Below the pieces are notes generated by a model that was not told the DNA's origin, searched no databases, and saw nothing but the letters and a program-made list of their open reading frames with translations. From Gautieria morchelliformis (Eukaryota > Basidiomycota > Agaricomycetes > Gomphales > Gomphaceae): a stretch of DNA of 64,000 nucleotides. Position 1 is the stretch's first letter, and each line of letters begins with the position of its first letter. Positions 1 to 10,264 of this stretch are shown here, one piece after another. The translations under genes and the position numbers were made by a program. The DNA is taken from the NCBI GenBank assembly GCA_015179125.1, contig WHVA01000187.1:1-64000 (forward strand). The letters are read 5' to 3'.

Positions 1-535
1 TTCCTCGACCTTCTTGTAACTGACATTGGCAGGAAGCTTCACATGCTCAACAAACCCTTCGGCTTCAGTGCCGTCCGGAACACGCAAGATAATTACTAGG
101 CTGTGAAATGAGCATCAAATTATAAATGAAAAATATGATGGCATACCAGGTTCATCAATATCCTTTACCTGTTTGGGAACTGCCACCTCTACTAACTCTT
201 CAGACTCTGAGTCTCGATTAGGGTCGTTGGGCTCGGCTTCGGACTCGGATGCACTTTGAGCCAGCTGGGTCTCTTCCTCATATGATGACCCTGACTCAGA
301 TTCTAAGTCTTCAAAAGTTACTTTTTTGCTGCCTGACGTTGCGGTCGAAAAATGCTAGTAGTTTGAACAGATTCTAAATAACTGGTGAGCTTGAAATAGC
401 ATCATTATATATAAACCGACCTTTGCCCTGAATTCCCGCTATGTCAGGTAACAGTTCCTCTGGAGGTTCTTTGACCTTTTTCTTTGCTCGTGTTGACTTG
501 GTGGGGGGCTGTCTTTTATTTTTGTTATTTCCCAT
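1..535 (-). CDS. Lys-rich then acidic hypothetical protein, 3 exons, cut by the window edge
   Basis: Not recognised. Three exons join in frame: 535-421, 332-147 and 95-1, continuing off the left edge. The ATG (535-533) opens a basic N-terminus (MGNNKNKRQPPTKSTRAKKK). Exon 2 is strongly acidic and Ser-rich (KKVTFEDLESESGSSYEEET). Exon 3 starts IILRVPDGTEAEGFVEHV, which could be the first strands of a beta-grasp-like fold; that is a guess. Introns are 88 nt (GTCGGT...CAG) and 51 nt (GTATGC...CTAG). The second intron's nearer CAG would give an immediate stop, so the CTAG acceptor was chosen. The charged pattern resembles the gene at 60.1 kb in style only. Confidence 0.5.
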
Positions 536-884
536 TGTTGGTAAGGCAAGTCAAACTTGGTCGGGTTATGCCGATTCATAATAGGCGGCTTGCCGCGCTG
601 CACCATCGACAACACCATGCACCACAGACACTTCAGCCTCTCTTGGTTCGGCACTCGTCTTCCATATGAACTTGCCCCGGGCTTCGAAGCATCCGCTGAC
701 CCTGTTCTTCAATCGCGCCTTTTCGCTTAGCTCCACAGGCTCGCCATCAAGTACCAGCAGCTCCCTGTCAACTCCCCCATAACCCCAGTGGCCAACTTCC
801 GTGAGTCTCCCGGCCCATATTCCTCATACCAGGGTGTCTGACCACTCGACTCCCGCAGAGCGCCACGGCCCAGACACATTCGTG
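536..884. other. Upstream region without a recognised gene
   Basis: The stretch holds the presumed promoter side of the minus-strand gene starting at 535. On the plus strand several short open stretches occur in different frames (for example around 640-840), separated by stops. Nothing recognisable was found. Confidence 0.3.
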
Positions 885-1340
885 TCCCAGGGCATGCGTA
901 CCTGCACCCGCACCCGCCGCCGCCCGTTCCCCCACCACCCCGTCCTCCTGCACCAGCTCGCCCACCCCAGCACCTGCGCCCGTACCTGCACCCGCACCCG
1001 CACCCACACCCGCCGCCGCCCGCTTCCCCACCACCCCGTCCTCCTACACCAGCTCGCCCACCTCCGCCCCCGCGTCCTTCGCGTCGCCGCCCAACCCGTC
1101 CCTGCACCCGCATCTGCACCCGTACTTGCACCCGCACCCGTACCTGCACCCGCACCTGCACCCGCACCCACACCCGCACCCGCACCCACACCCGCACCTG
1201 CACCCGCACCCGCACCCACACCTGCACCCACACCCGCACCTGCACCTGCACCTGCACCTGCACCCACCACCGCCCGCTCCCCCACCACCCCGTCCTCCTA
1301 TACCAGCTCACCCACCCCAGCACCTCCGCGCCCCTCACCC
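885..1340. repeat. CCCGCA-type hexanucleotide low-complexity tract
   Basis: Runs of CACCCG/CACCTG/CACCCA hexamers are densest at 1095-1270. A roughly 50-bp module (CCGCTCCCCCACCACCCCGT and following) occurs three times, near 915, 1012 and 1266. Because of the 6-nt period, several frames on both strands stay open: Pro-Ala and His-Pro on plus, Gly-Ala and Val-Arg on minus. The 252-codon plus-strand frame (801-1559) is explained by the repeat and is not called as a gene. Confidence 0.85.
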
Positions 1341-1923
1341 CACCGCATACGCGTGCGCTCCCACGGTTTCCGAGCTCAAGAACATGTCAGGATCGGCGAA
1401 GTTGCCTTATGGTGCATTGGCACTCGGTGCGGAAGGGATCAAAGATTTCGGGGCTTATGCTACACAGGAGGAAATCCGACATCGAGAATGAACGCCTACC
1501 GTCAGATCTCACTGATCCAATGTCAGAAGAAGCTAAGCCCTTCCTCTCCAATCCTATGACACCCTCTTCTGGAGATTCTCCTGTAGTGGGTTCTCACCAT
1601 TAGTACAAAGTAGCAAACAAAATTAAAACCTGCATTGAACTACATACAGTAAGCTAAGCTTGACATTGTTCCCCCCTCCGCACCCAAAATGCAAAATAAA
1701 AAATGCTTGTTTTATTCGGATTTTTTAGTTCTATGCCCTAGCTATGGTCCACATAGCTTCAGATATGAAATTTCAAGCGAATCGGAGCGATATCAAGCAA
1801 GATATCGTTGTTCGAAGTTTGCGCGCTAAAATGGAAGCAAATCCGATGCGCACCTTAGGTACTGCAAACAGGTGTAATGTTCCGTCATGAGAAAGAAAGG
1901 CTAAAATATTGAATATAACTCAC
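1341..1923. other. Intergenic stretch, no gene recognised
   Basis: Positions 1341-1605 carry two overlapping short open plus-strand frames after the hexamer tract (one contains YGALALGAEGIKDFGAYATQ, another ends near 1603). 1610-1860 is AT-rich and non-coding. The frame of the AIR1-like gene beyond its last splice donor (1923) shows no convincing continuation here. Confidence 0.3.
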
Positions 1924-2384
1924 ATCTCCAAGGTGTCCACTTTCTCCACAATTGTAACACCAGTGATTGTGCGCAATGTACCCTTCACCTCCATTATCAA
2001 AAGCAAGGTCACGCTTGGATTCTCTGTCAACTAAGACAGCCTCCTGATCTGCAGCTGTTAAATATGTATAGATGCGCCATAGAGAGGGACAGTTCTGAGC
2101 TTAAGATTAGGAAATGAAGAATATAGGTGCCTGAGATGCACGGACGGTTCCATGATGCTTCCACGAGCCGCATCTCTCGCAATCTTCTCTGTTAAGTTGC
2201 CGCAAGCTCATATTTCCAAGATGTGGACAATCCTGGGAGAATCATACTGTGAATGGAATGTAGAAACACATCGACAGAAGCACCTTTGCTAGATGTCCTT
2301 TTGCTTTACAGTTCCAGCAATGATGGAGAATTGGACAACTCCCAGACACTCGGAGTGCTCATTCCGGGCGCCACAGGTTATACA
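1924..2384 (-). pseudogene. AIR1/2-like CCHC zinc-knuckle protein, truncated and frameshifted
   Basis: Known homologues are RNA-binding subunits of the nuclear TRAMP polyadenylation complex. Exons visible on minus: 2384-2284, 2232-2146, 2094-1924, with two 51-nt introns. Four knuckles are seen in order: CITCGARNEH, CWNCKAKGHLAKDC (split by an intron), CERCGSWKHHGTNC (split by an intron) and CYNCGESGHLGD. The linker CPSLWRIYTY matches the usual CPTLWRLYEY of AIR1-type proteins. Between knuckles 1 and 2 (about 2345-2352) the frame shifts by one base. No 5' exon with an earlier knuckle is found before the solo LTR at 2528, and the last exon breaks off after GHLGD. The family call is fairly secure; function is probably lost. 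Confidence 0.65.
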
Positions 2385-2527
2385 CTGACAAAGTTAAACA
2401 TTCACAGATAACGAACATTGTTATTTCGTTATTTCATTGCCTTGCCATGATGGGAAGGACCGGGAGGAGTGTGCGCATTAACTCGAGCGCAGGAGATGTA
2501 GGGAAAAGAACTTGATAGTGAGGACAC

Positions 2528-2801
2528 TGTTAACTCACTCAACTGGACTCAACAGTGTGAGTGAATGGGCTGAAACCAATGATTTGTTGTAGCTAAAGTC
2601 CTAGCTACTTATACAGTGGTGAACAGGGGTAAACCCCTATGGAACATTGGATTAGGAGTGCATACATCACTAATGATGTCAATGATGATGCTGTGTGCCC
2701 CTAGGTGGATAATCCATTGATGATGGTGTATGCCCCTAGGAGGATAATCCATTGATGATGATGCATGCCCCTAGGAAATACCCCTCTAGAATCCAATAAC
2801 A
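2528..2801 (-). mobile_element. Solo LTR, probably Copia-type
   Basis: Read on minus it starts TGTTATTGGATTC and ends GAGTTAACA, with a TATAAGTAGCTAGG promoter-like box in its second half, the usual layout of a short Ty1/Copia LTR. Length is 274 bp. No coding region lies beside it. The 5-bp flanks (GACAC and AACAT) do not match, so the insertion signature is lost or the ends are off by a few bases. It lies about 140 bp upstream of the first readable AIR1-like exon. Confidence 0.6.
2698..2775. repeat. 35-bp tandem repeat inside the solo LTR
   Basis: CCCCTAGG-initiated units start at 2698, 2733 and 2768 (third partial). Each full unit carries GGATAATCCATTGATGATG. The unit lies in the U3 side of the LTR and may be a repeated regulatory module. 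Confidence 0.8.
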
Positions 2802-2964
2802 AACATGTTACCAGTAAGTCTCACAATCATGTTAGGGCATCTCTTGAAGTCATGATCGCCATCTCCACATGTCGTGCAGGGTCCACGGTGGACCACGAGA
2901 ACGGACTGATTTGGCGGGCGTAGCTGTGTCATGAAAGTATCTGGGAGCACCCTGAAGTAGTAAG

Positions 2965-3348
2965 CTACTCACTGACCTGACCTCCATTCTGCGGAATAAT
3001 TGGCGGAATAGACCCACCACGAGAAAAGAGTCTAGTTAGGCCTAGACCACACATGTGGGGTGTGGGCCTAATTGGATTAGTAAGTGGTGCTATACAGGTG
3101 ATCCGCTTGCCATCGTGCGAGAACACCACCGACCTGACGCAGGCGGTATGGCCTTCCAATGGTGCTGAAATGGCCTCCCCAGGGTCTGCATTCCACACAC
3201 GGATTGGCTTGTCACAAGACCCGGAGACAATGCGCTTGCCGTCGTGCGAGAACACCACCGACATGACGCAGTCGGTGTGGCCTTTGAATGGTGCTGAAAT
3301 GGCCTCCCCGGTGTCTGCATTCCCATGGATCGTCTTGTCAAAAGACAT
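2965..3348 (-). pseudogene. WD40-repeat fragment of an NWD-type protein
   Basis: About two and a half WD40 blades on minus: NADTGEAISAPFKGHTDCVM, SVVFSHDGKRIVSGSCDKPI and RVWNADPGEAISAPLEGHT. These match the near-identical repeat units of fungal NACHT-WD40 (NLR-like) proteins, where the beta-propeller is the sensing part. No NACHT domain, start or further blades are present. After DGKRI the reading becomes unrelated sequence with a stop at 2965. A single repeat-unit relic is the simplest reading. Confidence 0.75.
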
Positions 3349-3353
3349 CGACG

Positions 3354-3412
3354 TTTATGTAAACATCAATGGAAACATCAACGTAAATGTAAACATAGAT
3401 GTAAACATTTTC
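3354..3412. repeat. ATGTAAACAT-type short tandem repeat
   Basis: Degenerate 9-12 bp units of the form (A/G)TAAACAT(C/A)(A/G)A repeat across this stretch (AATGTAAACATAGATGTAAA at its end). It abuts the end of the WD40 fragment and gives a meaningless Val/Asp/Tyr-rich frame on minus. Confidence 0.7.
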
Positions 3413-3689
3413 TGGGCCTGTACTGGTGGCTCCAACATACACGTGCATGACAGGTGGTGTGCGCAAGTGGAATTGGATGTGCGGGTGCACAGCAGCGTGG
3501 TTGGAAGTGCCGATGTAAGTGGCCTGGGTGGATGGCCTCGGACTGCATGTCCCTGGTGCAAGGGTGGATTGCTGCAGGCGTCTTGTCCATCCTGAAGCCC
3601 ATGGCGTGACATGTGCCGGCAATCAACATAAGTGGGCCTGGTGCTGTTGCTCCCAGCTCTCTGCTGTTGCTCTAGCTCTCACCCTTCCC

Positions 3690-4930
3690 TCTATGCGACG
3701 CACCCTGTCCCATCGGCCCTTTGCAGTCCACACATAACTCAAAAAGTAGCAGTCTCGCTCCTGCAGCAGCACGTGACGCGGCACAGGATGCGCAAATTCC
3801 GCAACTTGTCGAGCAGAGCAGAGCCCTCGAAGATTCCGTATCCCAGCTGCGTGACCAGCTTCGTGCAGAAGGAGGTTCGTGGCATCAAGCTGTAACAAGA
3901 TCCGAGAAAGATGGAAAGTTGAGAGCAAAGAGTGGCGAGATGGATGGGGTTCCATCCAAGCAAGGCATCAACTCGTGCACCTTCAGACACACGTCGCCCT
4001 TAAGCATGAGCGTGGATTCAGGCTCGAGGATAGGGAAGTATTGATTCGTGAGAAACTGCTACATTGCTACGTGATTACAAGATTACGCTCTTCCAGGCGA
4101 GGGCCACTGACCTCGTGGATCAGGTGCCTGTTAGAGGTGTGGACTCTGTGTTCTTCTATCAGCCATGTCCTCATATTTGTCATCAATAGGAGGAAACACA
4201 ATTGCAGCGGGAAGAAATAGCCGATATGTTATCCCGACATGAGGCAGAAATCGCCCGAATGTGTTTTGAGCTCACTCATGCCGAGGCCCGTCAACGGCAA
4301 AACGTCGCGCAGGTCGGTAATGTTGTCTAGGAAATTAAAGAAAGCCATGAAGGTGGGTTAGTTCATATTGACAAAGACATTTCGCGACCAAGTCACCTAC
4401 GTTATGGGCAGAATTAGCAACACTCCAGGCCTCCTTATCCTCCAGCGCATAGCAAATTGAACGCTTGAACTTGCAGATAAAGAGTATTCACACCCATAGT
4501 TCCTAAATTTCGGCCCGCAATGGCAAACTCCAGCATCAAGTTGAGAAATGGCAAAATCTCGAAGGGGAAAGTGAGAAAGAGGCCGACTCTCTGAAAGCGC
4601 AGGATTGAGCTTGAGGCCCATGTAAAGGAACTTGAGGCTAACCTAAGAGAAAGTCGGGCGATGCCAGGCAAGAAGATCACACATCTGGAGGTATCCAAAT
4701 ATAGCTTACGTGGTCTCCCTTTACCAAGCAAACGTTCAAGGTTCACTCCTGGAGACTCAGGAACGGGAAACGGGTTGAACAAGGACACCAGGATATTGCT
4801 GAGCCGCAAGCTGAAGCAGCACGAGCAGAGAGGCATAGGCGAAACTGGAACGACAGTCCAAGGTGCTCTTGAGGCCGAGAAGCTGTCGACGGACGACGGT
4901 TACCAAAGCTACAAAGCTGCCAGATAAGGT
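3690..4930 (+). pseudogene. Decayed coiled-coil protein gene
   Basis: Several heptad-like segments lie in order on plus: AQIPQLVEQSRALEDSVSQL (about 3785), RERWKVESKEWRDGW (about 3890), REEIADMLSRHEAEIARMCF (about 4210) and ELEAHVKELEANLRESR (about 4605). The second and third segments can be joined through GTGCCT...AATAG (intron about 4122-4189) in phase 0. A second donor GTCGGT follows AEARQRQNVAQ near 4312. Between the remaining segments frames change by one base and stops intervene, as after LKAQD near 4603. This is a relic of a long coiled-coil protein or a multi-exon gene with sequence errors; the family is not recognised. Confidence 0.45.
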
Positions 4931-5297
4931 ATATTATCTGTTTAGTGGAGAACTATCAGCAACCAACTGGACATACCCAGGTTTGACTGCGTCTGCCACG
5001 CGTGATTGAAGAGGCTGATGAGCTCTGAGGAAGCCAAGTCCCGCCTAGGAAGCCTTTTAGAGCTTTGGATAAATTCTGGAAACCGTGGAAGGCCCAACTC
5101 AATAGGTCCGAAGATCTCTTGCCAAGCCATTCAAAGAGATCAGGTCCACGAAATCGAACTTGCCCGGATCCTCGAAACCGAATCCCGTTGTGGGCTCGTG
5201 CTCGTGATGTCAACGTAGCGTAGCGTCTTTGTCTCATGTCGAATATATTAGTTACGATGCCAGTACTGCCCCAATCAATACTATTCTGCTCCCAACT

Positions 5298-7525
5298 CTA
5301 CACAATGGACCCATTGGTATGTTGCATTTCACGCAACATGATGGGTGTGTGCGATTGTGAATGCGAACGAATGCCCTTCCACGGGGAAGCAATGCCTGAC
5401 GTAACACAGTCCCAAAGAGACGGTCCTGCGAGTGGTTGCTCAGGGTCGTGGCGGAAGAGGAAAACACCAATCATAAGCACGGACTATGAAAATATTACCT
5501 GAGCGCAGAGGTAGGAAGGATGAAAAAAGATACGCACACAGAAAGATAAGATTCCGAGGCAAGGGAGGATGCCCATGAAATCTATTGTAGCACCTTATGC
5601 CCAGCGGAAGTGGTGTTTGTCAGTCCCTGTAGTCGCGAAAATCGAAGCTCGGGCTTACCAAAGCCTGTGGGAGCTCCTGGAAACGTTCCGCGAAGTTGAA
5701 CAAAGGCAAAGAGTGTTGCAACCGGGGTAACCAACACTTCCTTCGCCAGTCCACGGCCTAATATCACACAGGAAACGGTTGCCACAAGCAGCGTTAAAGT
5801 GATAAGCCCTAAGATTGTGTGCGTCAGCCACCAGTCACACGGCACTTTTCAAATGCTAAAGAATGGCGCACAGATGGCGATGATTATGGAAATGGCGTAG
5901 AGCTGAACCCCGAGTGCTCTGGTGATAATCAGATCCAGCACTATAACTCCATCGTTCTCGCTGTCCGAATCGGAAACTGTGACAGAAAAACCCCTAGAGT
6001 TGTGAAGTCGTGTTCAGGTCAATTCTGGGGACAAATCTATCGACCTACGGGGCAATACCGTCAACCTGACCAAGGGTGATTCCAATTGCTTCGTTTGATC
6101 TATTGTCAATTGCAAACACAAATATTACCGCTGTGTAGCTGCATTGGAGAGTCAGAGAGAGGTAGGGCTATGCAAAAACATGCGTGCGTCTGACCGATCA
6201 AATGGGTATGCTTGTAACGTCCTCTCAAACCTACCATTGTCGGTACGCCGGGGGAATAAGCTGATTGGGGTTCTAAAGGACGGTGTATTTCCCAGTTGGG
6301 CCAATGTTGTAGCCGAGTCCGAGAACTGGGTGTCATTGCCGCGGTTCCAGACCGTGCCATTTATATGGAAGATGGGGCTCGTGGGTACATCATTTGTAGG
6401 GATTGGAGGGCCAGGAGAAGGTTGGAGAAGGTTCCTGTATCGTAAATTAACGTGACTGGCGTTTTGTCCTACGAACAAAAGGACAATTACTGATCAAAGT
6501 AAATGTCAACGTCGGAGCAGGTCAAGTTCGGTCCTTCCATAACATTAACTCCACAAAAGTAGCCGATATCCCAATCCATTGTCATACTCTGAGTGGTCGG
6601 GTCGAGACTCAGCAGAGTTGGGAATAGGACGAGCTAAAATTATGGCAAAAGAGCGTTGTAAGCGCAGCCTCATACGGGATGGGAATATCCTCACGGGAAA
6701 GTCTTCTGTTGGTGATGGGGCCTTTATATCACGCACACGCAAAGCCCAACCCACGGGAAGACTGACGGCGAGAACGCCTACTATGACGACGAAATAGAAA
6801 AGTATCCTTGCCCATCGTCGCTTGCGAGTTTCATTTTCAGATGTCCCTATGAGCAGGTCTACTTTAGCATACAAAGTATCATGGATGGTAATATAGATAC
6901 CGTTTTGTGCGGGACGTGGATCAGCTGGAACTTTGGTCAAGGTCGGCAATAACTGCGACCCCTCTTCTCGGGCATTGGCATCCCACTTATCGGCACATGG
7001 ATCAGTTGGATCCATTTGAGGCACCTGCGAGAGAGAGTCAAACTGACTGCCGTTGGTCGAACGGCTAATCATGGCGGGTTGCTGATCTGGAGGAAGCGCT
7101 GTTGTCTTGAGATTGGGGCCAGATGTGGCATCGATAGGTCCGTGAGGGTCTCTCGGAAACTGCGTAGCTTCAGATACCTCAACAGGTGGTGCCATTGTGG
7201 CGGAACTGGAGGAAACGTCTGCAGAATTGAGGGTCATGTATACACCTGGGGACGATTGTTGCCTCACAGACAACACGGCGTCCGAAGAAGGATGAGCCTG
7301 GGATCCAGTGGAATATGGCAATGGCACGAACGGCTGTTGAGCACCACGTGGAAGGTGGAATTGCGGTTGGGTGAGCGAGTCGATACGCCACACATCCCCA
7401 ACTGTAGAGCTCCTTTGTGGGACCTGGTCAATCAACGAAGGCCTCAATGTCTCCCCTGTGGGGGTTTGACTTCTTCCTGAGGGGTGGGTAGGCGTCTGTA
7501 TGTGGGAGGGCGGAGAGGTCATCAC
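5298..7525 (-). CDS. DUF4436-like multi-pass membrane protein, 8 exons, intact
   Basis: Exons on minus: 7525-6695, 6633-6491, 6434-6195, 6138-6049, 5993-5872, 5808-5659, 5593-5538, 5483-5298. Introns are 54-65 nt and the total of 1818 nt gives 605 codons plus stop. Residues 1-235 are Ser/Pro/Gln-rich and probably cytosolic. TM1 is ILFYFVVIVGVLAVSLPVGW (about 240-260). A predicted lumenal/extracellular domain follows with PTTQSMTMDWDIGYFCG, FHINGTVWN, FRTPISLFP and YPFDR. Then TM2 ALGVQLYAISIIIAIWLITL, a segment with LRGTFPGAPTGFG, IDFMGILPCLGILSFC and a soluble tail. YPFDRY and the PGAP...GFG-IDF block are what I recognise from fungal DUF4436 proteins, whose role is unknown. NGT and NLT are possible glycosylation sites. 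A paralogue lies at 55.9-58.1 kb. Confidence 0.75.
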
Positions 7526-7569
7526 AAAGCTCGGTCAGGCTGGTGAATAGCATTAGTAGATCATCCTGT

Positions 7570-7576
7570 TTATAAC
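7570..7576 (-). promoter_or_regulatory. Probable TATA box of the DUF4436-like gene
   Basis: TTATAAA on minus lies 45 bp upstream of the ATG at 7525. The paralogue keeps a TTATAAA 49 bp upstream of its ATG (58189-58195). Conservation in both copies supports a promoter role. Confidence 0.45.
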
Positions 7577-7975
7577 CCCCTACAGTGAAGGCAAGGAAAC
7601 CCAGAGCGCACGGACGCGCTTGTGGGCACCCTTGGAGGAAATTCTGCGCGATTGCGGTGTAGAGTGTACGACCCACTGCGCAACTGTGGCTTGATCTTCA
7701 AGCAGATCATCCGTTCGCAGAAGATTCATCATGCCAATGACTCATGCTGGGAGCTACTCGGAATCATCTTCACGGGGAATCGAGAGAGTGAGTGGAGGCA
7801 ACATCTAAATTGGCATCAAAGTTGGTAACTGCATGAATGAGGAGCGATGCGAGTGCTGAGATGAGGCGGCGATTCCGGATAGCTCTGAATCTACACTGCC
7901 GCAGGAAGCGCCGGCTAGCGATGGGCAGCCCGGCTCGGCCCCAGCCCCAAAGCCAGAAAGGCCCGGTCGCACCCG

Positions 7976-8010
7976 GTCTATGGACACGTCTATGGACGCA
8001 TCCATGGACC
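7976..8010. repeat. GTCYATRGAC palindrome cluster
   Basis: Three consecutive 12-bp units: GTCTATGGACAC, GTCTATGGACGC and ATCCATGGACC. The core GTCTATGGAC is a near-palindrome. Related palindromes occur at 9562, 16136 and 51649. Confidence 0.7.
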
Positions 8011-8582
8011 CACAAACCCTAAACGATAAAGTCATGTGACCCCAACGCCCACTGAACGCCACGAACCACGCCCACCCATGAACCACCAGAACGCGTCCAT
8101 ATTTGCCATATATAGATAGATGAGTATCCAGCAGCCGAACTAAAATATTTTCATATGCACCCTTCTCACCGCGAGGATACTACTGTGTCTGCCATATCTC
8201 CATGTCTATATCTGGACCAATTGTGTAATACTACTCCCTGGATCTAAAAATTGTCTTTCCCTCCCCTTTGACTGCGGTCATTTGGATGCAAGTGAACCAT
8301 CGTGTTGTCCCATTCAATATTCGAACCGATAAACGACAACTGAGTCCCAGTAACCGGTTACAACAAATAGCCACGAGAACAATTTGCAGAGCCTCTAGCT
8401 GTGTGGGTGAGTACGGCAAGCTGAACAATATTAATTGTGAAGACATTGAAGAGAAATAATGTGGGCAAAGCATACAAAGGTATGATCTTCGATTCTCCTC
8501 ATGCATCTAACCTACTACAGATATCTACAGTGTATTCATTGCAGTGGTATCTACATATTGGTCGTCGTATAGGATGGCAGGG
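8011..8582. other. Intergenic stretch, no gene recognised
   Basis: Only short frames are open, on both strands. A TATATATAG-like AT stretch lies at 8108-8118. Nothing recognisable. Confidence 0.3.
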
Positions 8583-9319
8583 TTAGCTAAACACTTCATG
8601 ACCCACTCGTCGGAAACGGTATATCCATTTACCTAGGGCGCAAGTTGCGGACATGGGCGAGGTAGGCACCTGCATAGGACCGTTTACGAGATAGCCACTA
8701 GGTTTCAGAGTCGGATGTGTACGATGTAGTTTCTCTATTTGAGAGATGGTGGTTCCCAAGGAGATGCCTCCCTTGAGCAGTTCATTCAGCAAAACGGCTG
8801 AAGCCGCGAAATAAGATTGAGAAGGGGGCGTAGAAAGGCGGGAATGGTGCATTATGATCGTCAAAGCTGTGGACTCAGGAGACATATTTGAGAGGCATTC
8901 CACATACAGTAGCTGGGCCTCTGTATCCTGGCTGTACTGACCTCTTCATTAGCAATTTGTTCATATTGTCCTCTGGTTCCGCAACCCCTTCAATGTCTGC
9001 CACAAAACCTTAGTGAGTTCATCGATGATATCTAACATTGTGCATGAAGAAATGGATGCTGACAGGCAATGTGTTGGGGGATCAGTGATCGGGAGTGTTG
9101 GTTCCACATGAGACGTGGCTTGACATGTTGAATAAGGTCTATGAAGGTTACAAGAATGTCAAATGGAAGCTCAGCTAGCTCAGGCATCTCTACCAGGACT
9201 GAAAGCAGACGTTGCTGGGCCATCGACGAGGATCGGAGACAAGGCGGCAAAGGACGCAGGTGAAGGAATGTGTCATATGTGAAAATAACACAGGGATCTG
9301 GGCTGGTGCGATGTGTCAT
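8583..9319 (-). CDS. Unrecognised Leu-rich protein, fragmentary gene
   Basis: Two protein-like segments on minus. The first (9319-9032) contains QQRLLSVLVEMPELAELPFD and LIQHVKPRLMW, helix-rich. The second (8930-8583) contains LLYVECLSNMSPESTALTII and NELLKGGISLGTTI. Between them, short open stretches (MLDIIDELTKVLWQTLKG at 9040-8980; DIEGVAEPEDNMNKLLMKR at about 9005-8950) lie in different frames, so introns or frameshifts separate them. I could not assign a consistent exon set or a family. It may be a relic of a conserved fungal protein. Confidence 0.35.
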
Positions 9320-9561
9320 ACAGGGAAGCCTTCAACATGGTCGCCGTGGGGTCAACATTTTCCAGAACGCGGGATTAAGGCGGCTCGTTGTGGCGGGCAA
9401 TGAGCTCAAGGCTGACGTGTATCCAACGAACAGCGAGCACGATGTTATGGGGAACGACGCAGTTGGGTTCCCGAGTTGCCTGTATGAGGCAATTGTATGT
9501 ATCTATTATTATTGCCACCCACATGTACACGCATCTTACTAACCTAACGAAGGGTTACCAG

Positions 9562-9595
9562 GTCCATGGACACATCCATAGATGTGTCCATGGAC
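9562..9595. repeat. 15-bp-arm palindrome with nested GTCCATGGAC
   Basis: GTCCATGGACACATC (9562-9576) and GATGTGTCCATGGAC (9581-9595) are perfect inverted repeats around CATA. Each arm itself contains the 10-bp palindrome GTCCATGGAC. Confidence 0.9.
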
Positions 9596-9602
9596 ACCAT
9601 GC

Positions 9603-10057
9603 GAATGGCCAGGTTGCTCTCCCCAAAGCCCGGGCTTGGGCCCAGCTTGCTTGGGCTCGGGCTTGCCAACTCCCAGTAATATCCCCATTACTCATGTCCC
9701 CACTGATTGGCCCTGGGAGCCAATGCAACCCGGGGCCATGGGCAGTCCACTACCCTGATTTCCAATGCCGGCCACTGGGCTGCCATGTCACACAACAGAA
9801 GATGGTGTGTGGCAATAGTGTCCAATGCTTCACACAAATAAGTAGTGTAGCCCATGTTGGAGCTGCGGGGACTGCGGGCATGTGACCGTGGGCAAAAGTG
9901 CAAACACGTGACAGCCACGCATTGTACTTGGTCGCCGGGTATATGCAAGTGGACCGCCCATTATGTCCATTGTTCTTTCTGTTCTTTTGTTGTCCCATTT
10001 AGATTAGAACAATAAGTCTCTTATAGTATAAGTAGTGCACTGTTCGACCGCTCTCCT
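9603..10057. other. Non-coding stretch with a GGGCTTGGGC-type island
   Basis: 9625-9670 contains AAGCCCGGGCTTGGGCCCAG and further GGGCTYGGGC variants. The rest (9700-10057) has no recognised gene. TATAGTATAAGTAG at 10023-10036 is a possible promoter box ahead of the 37-bp repeats. Confidence 0.45.
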
Positions 10058-10206
10058 CAGTCGTTTGGCTACGCTGTTGCGTTCAAACACTGAGGTGAGA
10101 CAAATCATTTAGTATCTATTTATCTTAACTCACCTGTATATTGTAGATCCATATTACAGGTGAATATACCAGTCATTTGGCTACGCTGTCGCGTTCAAAC
10201 ACTGAG
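10058..10206. repeat. 37-bp direct repeats, 112 bp apart
   Basis: CAGTCRTTTGGCTACGCTGT plus 17 more bases occurs at 10058-10094 and 10170-10206 with two mismatches. A second direct repeat, AGATCCATATTACAG, occurs at 10145 and 10205. With the TATA-like box just upstream this may be the R-U5 part of a degraded LTR, but no LTR ends could be fixed. Confidence 0.6.
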
Positions 10207-10264
10207 ATCCATATTACAGATCATCTAATCTTACAGCCCACTGCAACACAATGTAGCACAGTCC

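Larger units (their letters stand above)
5222..7875. repeat. Segmental duplication, copy 1
   Basis: This block matches 55854-58517 in the same orientation, with scattered substitutions and small indels. It covers the whole DUF4436-like gene, about 75 bp after its stop and about 350 bp of upstream sequence. Outside these limits the two loci are unrelated. Confidence 0.9.

Noticed and set aside
801..1559. 252-codon Pro/Ala-rich plus-strand ORF
   Set aside because: Fully explained by the 6-nt period of the CCCGCA tract, which keeps several frames on both strands open.
2965..3348. Complete NLR-like (NACHT-WD40) immune receptor
   Set aside because: Only about 2.5 blades are present, with no NACHT domain and an early stop.
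3338..3629. Val/Asp/Tyr-rich minus ORFs
   Set aside because: Translation of the ATGTAAACAT short repeat and flanks.
10058..10206. Full LTR call around the 37-bp repeats
   Set aside because: A TATA-like box and short direct repeats are present, but neither end nor a TSD could be fixed.
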